The notes beneath the pieces are model-generated. The model did not search any database and was not told where the DNA came from. It was given only the letters and a program-made list of their open reading frames with translations. Both the position numbers and the translations under genes were made by a program. A stretch of 64,000 nucleotides of DNA from Paenibacillus mangrovi. GTDB taxonomy: Bacteria > Bacillota > Bacilli > Paenibacillales > Paenibacillaceae. This document shows, in pieces, positions 39,723 through 48,507 of the stretch (positions within the stretch are counted from its first letter, which is position 1; every line of letters begins with the position of its first letter). The stretch lies in the NCBI RefSeq assembly GCF_022898935.1, contig NZ_JALIRP010000007.1, forward strand, positions 248,001 to 312,000, written 5' to 3'.

Positions 39723-42269
39723 CTATCGATCCGATTCTGTTGGATCCTCTATGAATAAAGGATATCTCTCACTACCCAGCTCAATGCGTTCACCAGCGAT
39801 CTCGTCATACAGGGTTAATAGATAGGATTCTCCCGATTGTCTCTTTTGTTGACTAAAGCTAAAGCTAACCGAGTAAGAATGATGATTCCCCGGAGTTAAA
39901 TCCGTGCCAATACTGAGCGTTTTTTCCTGTGATTGTCCATATGAATCCGTCATTTTCAGCACCAGTTTATGGTTCAAACCACCCGCTTCGGCTTCGGCAT
40001 TGTCTTTCAGATTCAGATTATAGTTCATATTGATTTGAATGCTGTTACCACCCGTGATAAACAAACCTTTCGAATTCAGGACCGACAGGGTGTATGGAGC
40101 CAGCGGGATCTGCGACAAGTTTGTCTTTGGCTGAATATCGACCGGATGGAGCTTCATTGAAACTGGGTTCACATAACCGCTCGGTTCCTCTCCGGTTTCG
40201 CTGAGCTTATTTCCTGTGATTCCCTGACCAAGAACAAGCTTAAGCCCGGAGGTGTCCACAGATTTGGGAAGTTTGGCCCAGAATGTGATCCTCTGGTTGA
40301 CGCCCGGCGATGCCGGCGTATCCGGCTGGTTGGCTGTCGCATCATATAGTTTCCCGTCCCCCGTTTTGTAATAGGCTTGCAGCCGGGGCATTCTGGTTTG
40401 CCGTTTCTCATCGCTGCTCAACAGCATTTCCGTAGCCACAATGTTGGCATTCATGCCGCTGTACACGCCCGTGTTGGTTTCAGTTACATTGGCATTTTTC
40501 CCTTGGCCGGAAATGACATAGCTTTCGCCTTGTTTGATCGGCTCGATCTCGGTTATCGCGCCCTGAGTACTCAAGGATAGGAACGCCTTTTTTTCATCCT
40601 TTTCAAGCGTATATAGATCAATCTTTAACTTACGGAATTCCTGAGTATAAGGAATATGAGCGAGCACGTTTATTCGGGTGCTTTCACCCGGTCTCAAGAC
40701 GGCGGCCTCATGATCCACTAACACTTGTGTTGTTTCGGACAAATCTTGCAAATCTGCCTTTAGCGATCCTTTTAATTCCGGGAGGGACAGGTTGGTTGAT
40801 TGCGTATTCGTAATCTTCAATTTGGCCGATACGATGTCTTCCTCTTTCCAAGGCAGGCGCTGCAGCGATTCCAGACTGTACGAAAACGATCCGAAAGAGT
40901 TGGTTGCAAGGTAAGGCATCCCCATTTGCGCGTCAGTGTACGGGATATACGGGATGACAAAATATGCAACGGGAAGTTTTATATTCACACCGGAATCCGT
41001 TATTCCTACAGATCCTTTAACGTCCGCGTCTTTATCTTTTTCCTTCTGTTCGGCAGCCTCGATCATTTCGAGCTTCAGCGTGTTCTGCTCGACTTCAAGC
41101 GGAATTTGTACGCTGAGAGGAATGACCTTCTCTTCCAGCGGTTTTAAGGTTATACCGCTTAATCCGTTCGATTCTACCGGAAAAGATTTGCCTTTGATTG
41201 ATTTGACGGCAAGACTATATGCAGGGAATGTGACGGTCTTATTCCCGGTATTTTTCACCCGAAGCTGGAAGGACCACTTACCCTTGCCGTTCTCTCCCAA
41301 AACGCTGGCATTCTGGAGCGATGTCTCTATGCTGTTGTGGTTGATCATGATTTTTTGGACTTGACCATAGCCCACGACCTGATTCGGTACAACGGCTTTC
41401 GGAAGCTTGTATGCAGATGTGGCGTACTCCAGATTCAACGTTTCGTCTTTCTGCGTGAATTGGAGCTTCATATTCGCCGTATTTAAATTTGCGGGTAATT
41501 CGCATACATAATAAAGGGTCTTCTTCTCTCCTGGTTGTACTTGATATGCGGTCTGAGTGCTTAATGCCAGTTTGAATATGCTTCCTCCGCCGGATACCAG
41601 ATACGCCATGTAACCCGGGTCTTCCAGAACCTTTTTGCCACGGTTGGTCAAGCTGAAACCAACTTTCGCATACACTTTCCCATTGAATGGATACAGTTCA
41701 AGTGATTCACTGCTGGCCGTAACCGGAATATTGTTTAGCGTTGTATTCAAGCTCTTGCCGTTTGCAGTTACGGTTGAATCGTTAGCTGGCAGTGTAAACG
41801 TACCCGCATGCTTCAAATAACCCTTGGCATTGGCGTCCCAAACGTACACGGGGATTTTCAAGCCCTTAAGCGAACTGACCTGTTTTAGATTGACATAATA
41901 CGTCACACGAATGTTATCCTTGGGCTGCACGCTCTTCTTGAGGTCGTCCCCGGAAATGGGATGTCCCATGATAAGAGATCCTCCGGGAGTGGCTACCTTT
42001 GAAAAATAGTTCATCAGACTTGAACTGCTGCTTCCGGAGTTTGAGAAGTTCAGCGTGTATGTGAGAATATTGCCTGCGGCCTGCGGCCAAATGTTCACGT
42101 CCTCAAGGGAAACTTGAACTTTGGAGCTTAAGAGTATCGATCCTAGGCTATTTGTGACAGCATTGTCCGCTGCACCGGAAGTAGCATGAGTCATAGATAG
42201 CGGATATTGGCTGACGATACAAACGCTTAATAGAGCTACCCATACGTTTCTGATGTTTTTCATTTCCAT
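39723..42269 (-). CDS. Large secreted protein of repeated beta modules, unknown family
   Basis: 848 residues from ATG 42269 (846 from the second ATG at 42263, better spaced from GGGGGAG). A signal peptide (VWVALLSVCIVSQYPLSMTHA) is followed by about six or seven modules of 90-120 residues. Each has beta-sandwich character and recurring phrases of the type YTLNFSNSG, VGFSLTNRGKKV, LRVKNTGNKTV and LKITNTQSTN, followed by L.PGE/K.....V.YY.. strands. They resemble the underlying-trunk or DUF4352-like sandwiches that bind or present other proteins. No enzyme motif, cell-wall anchor or membrane segment was seen. It follows the HlyD-type adaptor by 13 bp and is the last gene of the operon, so it probably works with the adaptor outside the cell. 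Confidence 0.75.
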   Translation of the reverse strand: MEMKNIRNVWVALLSVCIVSQYPLSMTHATSGAADNAVTNSLGSILLSSKVQVSLEDVNIWPQAAGNILTYTLNFSNSGSSSSSLMNYFSKVATPGGSLIMGHPISGDDLKKSVQPKDNIRVTYYVNLKQVSSLKGLKIPVYVWDANAKGYLKHAGTFTLPANDSTVTANGKSLNTTLNNIPVTASSESLELYPFNGKVYAKVGFSLTNRGKKVLEDPGYMAYLVSGGGSIFKLALSTQTAYQVQPGEKKTLYYVCELPANLNTANMKLQFTQKDETLNLEYATSAYKLPKAVVPNQVVGYGQVQKIMINHNSIETSLQNASVLGENGKGKWSFQLRVKNTGNKTVTFPAYSLAVKSIKGKSFPVESNGLSGITLKPLEEKVIPLSVQIPLEVEQNTLKLEMIEAAEQKEKDKDADVKGSVGITDSGVNIKLPVAYFVIPYIPYTDAQMGMPYLATNSFGSFSYSLESLQRLPWKEEDIVSAKLKITNTQSTNLSLPELKGSLKADLQDLSETTQVLVDHEAAVLRPGESTRINVLAHIPYTQEFRKLKIDLYTLEKDEKKAFLSLSTQGAITEIEPIKQGESYVISGQGKNANVTETNTGVYSGMNANIVATEMLLSSDEKRQTRMPRLQAYYKTGDGKLYDATANQPDTPASPGVNQRITFWAKLPKSVDTSGLKLVLGQGITGNKLSETGEEPSGYVNPVSMKLHPVDIQPKTNLSQIPLAPYTLSVLNSKGLFITGGNSIQINMNYNLNLKDNAEAEAGGLNHKLVLKMTDSYGQSQEKTLSIGTDLTPGNHHSYSVSFSFSQQKRQSGESYLLTLYDEIAGERIELGSERYPLFIEDPTESDR

Positions 42270-42282
42270 TCAACTCCCCCAA

Positions 42283-43425
42283 TTATTCATGGACACGTGT
42301 GCCGTCCGTGATCAGATCGTTGCTGTCCACGATGATCTCCTGATCTTCGAACAGCCCCACACTTACAGCCGTTGTCGTGTCGTTCGCATCGGTAATCTGC
42401 ACATTCGTGCGAACAGCATAATATGCGTTTCCGAGCGGGCCTTGCGATTCGCGCAGAGCGAATACATAAGCACCTTCCTGATCCTTGTGAATGGCTTGAT
42501 TCGGAACCAGGATCGCGTCGCCGCTGTTGGACTGCGCTATTTTGACATCTACCTGTTCCCCGCCATGAAGTGCACGGTCTTTAAGCGCGATCTCCACTTG
42601 ATTCATTGAACCGGGCACTTTCTCATCCGAAGTGCTTAAAGGATTATCCGAAGAACCGGGTGACGCATCAATCTTGCTGATCGTGCCGGACAAAGGGATT
42701 GGATCCCCTTCTTTTCCTGGAAGGGATACATCCTTCAACGTATCCCCAACGCTCAACTTCGAAGCGATCGGCGACGGGATCAGCAGCGTAAACTTATATC
42801 CCTTGGCGGTATTGGAAATCGTGATATCCGGTTTACCGGTCGAACTATAACCTTCGATCGCGCCGACATCCATAACGATGCCCTGAAACGGCGCTTTGAG
42901 CTGCCTGTTGGCTGCAAGATTGCCATTCAGATTCTGAATATGCTGCTGCTGGATAGACACGTCCACTTTTGCCAATTCCAGCGCCGCGGTAGCGCTGATT
43001 TTTGCAGCCTCATCTTCTCCCTGCATCGCTAGGATCACATTGTAATTCAACTGCTCCATCGACAATTGGAGCTTCTTCAAGGCGGACTGCTCGTCAGCAA
43101 TCTGCTGTTTGATATCGCTGCCGTCATATTCGATCAGCACTTGACCTTGCTGAACGACATCTCCTTTTTTAACGAGCACATTTGCGACTTTCCATCCGGC
43201 CGGATTGGTCAGTTCGCTCACCTCGCTTGGAGTGACGACCGCGCGGCTCTCGTAAGTATGAACGAGCGAACCCTTGCTGGTCTTCGCCGTCATTACCTTG
43301 GGTAATGTGAGGGTCTGCAGGTTATTCCCTGCAAACGTGAATAGGAGAAGAAGGGCTATAAACAGGCCTGCAATCAGCCGGACTTTGCGTTTTCTGGATT
43401 GGGAAATCTCGACTTCCAATGTCAT
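42283..43425 (-). CDS. HlyD/RND-type adaptor protein
   Basis: 380 residues. One N-terminal membrane segment (LIAGLFIALLLLFTFAG). A barrel-sandwich (lipoyl-like) half motif at about 75-105 (NVLVKKGDVVQQGQVLIEYDG), a helical hairpin at about 106-170, the second half motif LKAPFQGIVMDV, and a beta-barrel with DAILVPNQAIHKDQEGAYVFAL. This is the layout of membrane-fusion adaptors in tripartite efflux. No pump, MacB-type ABC or RND gene is in the neighbourhood; its partners by position are two importer-type permeases. It starts at ATG 43425 after AGGAGTGA. Confidence 0.9.
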   Translation of the reverse strand: MTLEVEISQSRKRKVRLIAGLFIALLLLFTFAGNNLQTLTLPKVMTAKTSKGSLVHTYESRAVVTPSEVSELTNPAGWKVANVLVKKGDVVQQGQVLIEYDGSDIKQQIADEQSALKKLQLSMEQLNYNVILAMQGEDEAAKISATAALELAKVDVSIQQQHIQNLNGNLAANRQLKAPFQGIVMDVGAIEGYSSTGKPDITISNTAKGYKFTLLIPSPIASKLSVGDTLKDVSLPGKEGDPIPLSGTISKIDASPGSSDNPLSTSDEKVPGSMNQVEIALKDRALHGGEQVDVKIAQSNSGDAILVPNQAIHKDQEGAYVFALRESQGPLGNAYYAVRTNVQITDANDTTTAVSVGLFEDQEIIVDSNDLITDGTRVHE

Positions 43426-43436
43426 TCACTCCTAAG

Positions 43437-44348
43437 CTAGCCTTTAATGCCCGATAATTGTATTCCCTCGATAAAGTAGGACTCCGCATACAGGAATAAA
43501 AAAACCATGGGAGCCATGTACAAGGCCGAAGCGGCAAAGCCGATGCCTCTTGCTTCTTTGTTGATCTGCGCAAGGTACAAGGACAGCGGCTGTTTATAGG
43601 AATCCTGCAAAAAAATGAGCGGCTGCTCGATCATGTTCCAATAATCGACGAATAACAGAACGATCAGCGCAGCCAGACCCGGTTTCGCCAGCGGAAGAAT
43701 GATCCGCCAGAAGATTACCCATTGTCCCCCTCCGTCCATCATCACGGCTTCGGAATACGCACCGGGAATATGGGCCATAAATTGCCGCATCATAAAGACG
43801 CCAAATGCTCCAAAGATGCCCGGCAGAATGATCGCCGACGCATGATTCATCAGCCCAAGTTTGTCTATGACCATATAGTTTGGAACCAGCGTGACTTGGA
43901 ACGGCATGAGCATCGTCATTAAATAAACCATGAACAGCTGATTTCTTCCTGGAAATCGGAGCTTGGCGAAGGCGTAAGCCGCTAAGGATGCGACGACGGC
44001 CTGCCCTGCCACGATAGGGATGACCATCATCGCTGAGTTCCAGAACATCTGCAGGAATTTGGTGGAAAACACCATCACCTCGGCATACTGCTCAAATGAT
44101 ATCCAATCCGGGATCAGCTTCAGATTGATGAACGAATCCTTGCCGCCTTTTGTAACGTCAATCATCTGTCCGATCAGGTCGTAGTTCCTCCCGATTTCCT
44201 GCTCGGTCATGACCGAGTTACTTATCGTCAGAAAGATAGGTGCAAGCATCACAATGGCTGCCATGCCTAGCAGCAGCGTCAGCACCAGCTTGGTAAAAGG
44301 TATCTTTCTCATGTAGTTCATGTAGTTCATGTAGTTCATGTAGTTCAT
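43437..44348 (-). CDS. Carbohydrate-type ABC permease, MalG type
   Basis: 303 residues, six membrane segments. The EAA loop is SEAVMMDGGGQWVIFWRIILPLAKPGL (about 190-215), and the tail SYFIEGIQLSGIKG is typical. The gene begins with four in-frame copies of a 9-bp unit encoding Met-Asn-Tyr, so there are five possible ATG starts three codons apart. The first has GGAGGGAGG upstream. It lies 20 bp after the MalF-type gene and 11 bp before the adaptor gene. Confidence 0.92.
   Translation of the reverse strand: MNYMNYMNYMNYMRKIPFTKLVLTLLLGMAAIVMLAPIFLTISNSVMTEQEIGRNYDLIGQMIDVTKGGKDSFINLKLIPDWISFEQYAEVMVFSTKFLQMFWNSAMMVIPIVAGQAVVASLAAYAFAKLRFPGRNQLFMVYLMTMLMPFQVTLVPNYMVIDKLGLMNHASAIILPGIFGAFGVFMMRQFMAHIPGAYSEAVMMDGGGQWVIFWRIILPLAKPGLAALIVLLFVDYWNMIEQPLIFLQDSYKQPLSLYLAQINKEARGIGFAASALYMAPMVFLFLYAESYFIEGIQLSGIKG
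44313..44348 (-). repeat. Four 9-bp repeats at the start of the permease gene
   Basis: ATGAACTAC is repeated four times head to tail over the start codon. Slippage would add or remove a start codon and three residues without changing frame. Confidence 0.95.
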
Positions 44349-44368
44349 AGTTGTTCCTCCCTCCCTGG

Positions 44369-45253
44369 TTACTCCAAATGTTCCCGGAATCTGCGCTCGA
44401 TGCTTAGCAGCCCGGTGACCAGAATGACGATGCAGCCAACCATCAGTGTGGCGGCAGTCGTGAGCTTCTGAATATCCAGGGAAAAGAACATGTTGTTCAT
44501 GTAATGCTGCATCATGTAGATACGGTCGTAGGGATATTCGCCTGCCAACAGGTAAGTCTCCCGAAACACTTTGAAAGAGTTGATGATCGAAATGAGAATG
44601 ACAAAGAACATCGTCGGCGTCAAATAAATCAATGTAATGTGTAATAACTGACGCATTTTCCCCGCCCCTTCGATCTGTGCCGTTTCATAGTAATCTTTCG
44701 GAATGGACTGAAGTCCGGCTAAAAATAAAATGATGTTGTAGCCGAGATTTTTCCAAATGTACATGATTATCATGATGCCCATGGACCAATCCGATTGCAT
44801 CCAGTCGATCCGCTCCTTGTGAAAATGATGCAGCCACGCATTGAGCGTCCCGTTCCAGTCAAAGAGAATTTGCCAAAACATCACGATGGACGCTACCGGC
44901 ACGACGAGCGGCAGGATGAACGACGTTCGTAGCCAATTACGCATATAGAGGGATCGATTCAGCAGCATCGCCATGAGCAGGGATAGCACAATAAGCAGCG
45001 GAACGCTCATACCGGTAAACAACAACGTATTGACCGATGCCTTATGGAACGAGCCGCTCCTAAGAACCTCCCTGTAGTTATCGAAGCCGACGAACTTCCC
45101 GCCAAGCGAGCCATCCGTGAACGATTCATAGATACCCATGATGAACGGGATGATATAAAATATCGCAAAGCCGATCAAGCTTGGAGCCAGGAACCATAGA
45201 GCTTTGATCCCGTCTTTGCGTAACCATCCTCTTATCCGTCTTCTATTGTTCAT
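44369..45253 (-). CDS. Carbohydrate-type ABC permease, MalF type
   Basis: 294 residues, six membrane segments starting with ALWFLAPSLIGFAIFYIIPF. The EAA loop is YETAQIEGAGKMRQLLHITLIYL (about 190-212). The start ATG overlaps the end of the binding-protein reading frame by 11 bp and has no ribosome binding site of its own, so translation probably depends on ribosomes finishing that gene. That gene carries a frameshift. Confidence 0.92.
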   Translation of the reverse strand: MNNRRRIRGWLRKDGIKALWFLAPSLIGFAIFYIIPFIMGIYESFTDGSLGGKFVGFDNYREVLRSGSFHKASVNTLLFTGMSVPLLIVLSLLMAMLLNRSLYMRNWLRTSFILPLVVPVASIVMFWQILFDWNGTLNAWLHHFHKERIDWMQSDWSMGIMIIMYIWKNLGYNIILFLAGLQSIPKDYYETAQIEGAGKMRQLLHITLIYLTPTMFFVILISIINSFKVFRETYLLAGEYPYDRIYMMQHYMNNMFFSLDIQKLTTAATLMVGCIVILVTGLLSIERRFREHLE

Positions 45254-46653
45254 TTAGATACGTCGTTACTTTATTCTGGATGAGCCTTGCGACGTCATCT
45301 GCGGATTTCTGTCCGGCAAAGAAAGCCTTGGACTCTTTAACGATCATCTCCTGCACCTTGGCGGATTTGTACTCGACTTGATGTATCGCTCCCTCCACCA
45401 AGCTCTCGAGCTGATCCAGCTTGGCCTGATCGACTTTGATCGCCATTCCGTGCAACGGCCCTTCCTCATAGGCTTTCACCGTACCTTCATCCTTTAATTG
45501 CTGAATTTTCTTGGCGAATGCCTTTTTATTGATTGGAAATCCGGCCTTGGTGGGAGGCGTCTCTATTTCCCCGGACATCATGAATTTTATGAAATCCCAC
45601 GCTTCCGCCTTCACCTTGGAGTTTGAGTTCATGGAGATGCTTTTGTAAGGTCTGAAATAGCCGCCGGCTGTCGTATCCTGAGCATGGGGCTTCATGTAAA
45701 ACTTCATGTTCTCGCCATATTCCTTTGAAGATACGAGATAGTCCCACGGAGAGTTGATATGGATTGTTCTGAAATAAGCCTTGTTCCTAAAATCCATGGT
45801 GACGATATGATCGTCATACATGGACTTTACCTGGTTCATCAGACCGGTGAAGGAGGCAGAATCGAAATTGGCTTTATGGCCCGCTGTATCCACAAATAAG
45901 GAATAGTTGTCCATTGCGATTTCTGCCAATAGATTTTCGGGTTCGCCAAACATCAGCGCTGAAGGGTACCCCCCCCTTGGAAGCCGCCAGTTGATTTGCG
46001 GTATTTATAAAATCGTTCCAGGACCAGGTTTTGTCGTTAACCTGAATCCCGGTTTTATCGATTGCATCCACATCTCCGACAAATCCCTCCAAAAAGAAAG
46101 CGAGCGGCAAGCTGTAAAGTCCCTTACCGATTCGAGAGTTATCCAGGATATTACCGAAATAATCTTCCTTTTGGAAAATCGAATCCTTGTCCATCCATTC
46201 ACCGAGATCAACTAGCAAATGATGCTTTACGTAGTTGTCAGTAGGCAGAATATTCATATATTCTGCCGATTGGAGCAGATCGGGGCCTTTGCCTGCCAGC
46301 ATGGCCGTATTCATATTCTTAACGTACTTTTCCTGATCCGCCTCGGCATGCGCATCGTCGGTGTAGGCCGTCTCCAGTTTGATTTCAATGTTTGGATGAA
46401 GCTTTTCGTACTTCATCTTAGCTTCCTGAAACAGTTGATCTGGGGAAAACATGGAGAAGACGATCGTCTTCTTGCCACCGGAGGTCGGTTCATTATTCTG
46501 GGGCGTGTCCTTCACGCCGTTTGTTTCTGTGGACGCCTCATTGCTGCCTTTCCCCACGGATGATGCTTCCCCTTTTGGGCTGCCACTGCCGCAAGCGGTT
46601 AAAGAGAAGGCTATAAAACAGCTAACCAATAATCCTAACCCGATATTCTTCAT
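45243..46653 (-). pseudogene. Sugar-binding lipoprotein, frameshifted in a G8 tract
   Basis: One of three tandem paralogues. The first part (46653 to about 45977) has a signal peptide with lipobox LTAC, the linker, and TIVFSMFSPDQLFQEAKMKYEKLHPNIEIKLE. At 45969-45976 a run of eight G (minus strand) shifts the frame. The upstream frame then reads to a stop at 45874 through unrelated sequence. The rest (YPSALMFGEPENLLAEIAMDNYSLFVD... to QNKVTTYLNEQ) continues in the other frame. With seven G the protein would be a complete binding protein of about 470 residues aligning with its paralogues (DNYRQLV / DNYSRLI). It could be a true mutation, a slippage-controlled switch or a sequencing error. It starts at ATG 46653 after GAGGAG. 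Confidence 0.88.
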
Positions 46654-46674
46654 ATGACGATTCTCCTCATCGTT

Positions 46675-48066
46675 TCATTCGTTGAGATATAGATTGATCT
46701 TGTTCCGAACTTGTTTCGCGAAATTGTCCGCTGATTTCTGTCCACTGAAGAAAGACTTTGATTCATTGGAAATGATCTCATCAATCTTGGACTGTTTCTC
46801 GGTGGAATGAACGGCTCCCGTAATATAGTCGTCCAGTTGATCCAGCGATGCATTGTCAACCTTGACCGCGGGAAGATCAGCCTCGCGAATCGTTCCTTCG
46901 TCTTTAAGCTGCTTCAGCTGTTTTTCGTAGGCAATTCTATTAATTGGAAAACCAGGGCTTTGATCATACACATCGGTATAAGACTGCGCCTCATCCTCTA
47001 TGAGAAATTTGATAAAATCCCAGTCTTCTTGCTTATGAGGCGAGCTTGTGTTAATCCCGATCATTCCGAAGTTTTTAAAATAACCTCCAGCCCCCACATC
47101 TTGCGGATGCGGTTTGGTATACAGCTTGGTATGCTCGGCGAAATTGTTCAACAGATACCCTCGGAGAGAACTGATGGTTTCTTCGGTGAAATAAGCTTTC
47201 ACATACCTGGCAGCTTCGCTGCCTCTGCCACCGCCATCCGTAACCATGTCGTAAATCAGACCATCATCGAACATCGTTTTGATCTGCTGCATTAACCCGG
47301 CAAAGCGCACCGAATCGAAATTGGCTTTCCCGATTCCTTCTGTGACGAGCTGGCGGTAGTTGTCAGCGACCATCTCGCTCAGCATATAATGCGGTTCGCT
47401 AATGAGCACATTCTTGTACTCGCCTTTCTCTGTCAATTGCTTGGCAATATCCGTAAAATCGCTCCATGTCCAACTGCTGTCATCGATCTTGACTCCGCTC
47501 TTTCCAAGGGCATCCTCATCGCCGATCAAACCGACAAGGGAGAAATAAAGCGGCATCCCGTAAAGTCCCCTATCAATCTTCGAGTTGTCCAAGATGTTGG
47601 TGAAATAATCTTTCGTCTGAAGCGATGAATCCTTCGCCATCATGTCGCTTAGATTGACAAGCAGATGACGGCTTACATATTTATCTGCCGGGAGCATATC
47701 AAGCTCAATCAGGTCGGGAACTTTGCCGGCCAAGATGGATGTGTTCGAGGAGGTAACGAATTTTTCAATATTTGCGGTTACCTCGTCGAGATCCTTACCT
47801 TCAGAGGGTGTAGCCTGCAGCTCAATTTCGATATTGGGATGCCGTTTCTCATACTTCTTCACAGCCGTCTGCATGTGATTGCTCAGATAAAAAGTCGAGA
47901 ACACGAGCTTCACATGTCCTTTTGAATCCACACTTTCTTTCGTATTTCCGTCTTGCGCCGCTGTCGCTCCTTTCATTGCCATTTCGCCTTTGTTTCCCTG
48001 AGCTCCACTGCAGGCGGAGAGACAGAGAATTAGACAAATCCATATCCAGCCTATTTTCTTCATCAT
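46675..48066 (-). CDS. Sugar-binding lipoprotein, paralogue 2
   Basis: 463 residues, same length as paralogue 3. Signal peptide with lipobox LSAC; mature start rich in Gly, Lys and Ala. Core VKLVFSTFYLSNHMQTAVKKYEKRHPNIEIELQ, RGLYGMPLYFSLVGLIGDEDALGKSGVKIDDSSWTWSDFTDIAKQL, and C-terminal FPINRIAYEKQLKQLKDEG and KSFFSGQKSADNFAKQVRNKINLYLNE. It starts at ATG 48066 after AAAGGTGG and lies 21 bp upstream of paralogue 1. A pair of TCTCCAAAA boxes 33 bp apart lies in its leader, as for paralogue 3. Confidence 0.92.
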   Translation of the reverse strand: MMKKIGWIWICLILCLSACSGAQGNKGEMAMKGATAAQDGNTKESVDSKGHVKLVFSTFYLSNHMQTAVKKYEKRHPNIEIELQATPSEGKDLDEVTANIEKFVTSSNTSILAGKVPDLIELDMLPADKYVSRHLLVNLSDMMAKDSSLQTKDYFTNILDNSKIDRGLYGMPLYFSLVGLIGDEDALGKSGVKIDDSSWTWSDFTDIAKQLTEKGEYKNVLISEPHYMLSEMVADNYRQLVTEGIGKANFDSVRFAGLMQQIKTMFDDGLIYDMVTDGGGRGSEAARYVKAYFTEETISSLRGYLLNNFAEHTKLYTKPHPQDVGAGGYFKNFGMIGINTSSPHKQEDWDFIKFLIEDEAQSYTDVYDQSPGFPINRIAYEKQLKQLKDEGTIREADLPAVKVDNASLDQLDDYITGAVHSTEKQSKIDEIISNESKSFFSGQKSADNFAKQVRNKINLYLNE

Positions 48067-48167
48067 GATCCACCTTTCTTAACCGATATCTTCCATATTT
48101 TCAAGACGGTACTTTCCTAAAGAATTGAAACTATCATCCCTGACTTTTCCAAATATAAAGTAAAGAT

Positions 48168-48210
48168 GTCTCCAAAATTTCAACTACATGTGAACAAATT
48201 GTCTCCAAAA
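48168..48210. promoter_or_regulatory. Paired GTCTCCAAAA boxes upstream of paralogue 2
   Basis: GTCTCCAAAA occurs at 48168-48177 and 48201-48210, 33 bp apart (about three helical turns), on the plus strand. An equally spaced pair lies before paralogue 3. The direct-repeat layout suits an OmpR-type response regulator such as the one encoded at 52767-53465, which is an inference. Confidence 0.55.
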
Positions 48211-48295
48211 TAACCCCACAAAGTGGAGACTATGCTTAGGTGCTTATTCCAAATACTTTGCGGGGACCTCCAAAAACATATAAATATAAATATCT

Positions 48296-48339
48296 AAAAA
48301 AAAGACGGCAGACCGAACGATATTTCGTTCAGTCTGCCG
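48296..48339 (-). terminator. Rho-independent terminator between paralogues 3 and 2
   Basis: On the minus strand, CGGCAGACTGAACG and CGTTCGGTCTGCCG arms (one mismatch or wobble) followed by eight T. A copy almost identical in sequence lies at about 50055-50093, showing that the segment was duplicated with its terminator. Confidence 0.92.
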
Positions 48340-48365
48340 CAAATGTGGGGTTAGGTTATCATTTC

Positions 48366-48491
48366 AAACTTAATGATAAACGGCTGATTATATGATACCG
48401 GGCCGGGCTCTCTACTCGCTTGCACTCTTGGCGTGGAATATATTTTCTGCCCATTGATCAATAGACTGTCATTGTCCAGGCTCCAAAACAT
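48366..48491 (-). pseudogene. Duplicated 3' fragment of the beta-propeller lipoprotein gene
   Basis: 126 bp nearly identical to 50165-50290, the last 42 codons of the beta-propeller lipoprotein gene. It has no start and lacks the original stop codon. It sits 17 bp after the stop of paralogue 3 and before a copied terminator. It marks the edge of a segmental duplication of (lipoprotein 3' end - terminator - promoter - binding protein). Confidence 0.92.
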
Positions 48492-48507
48492 CAGCCATTG
48501 AAAATGT

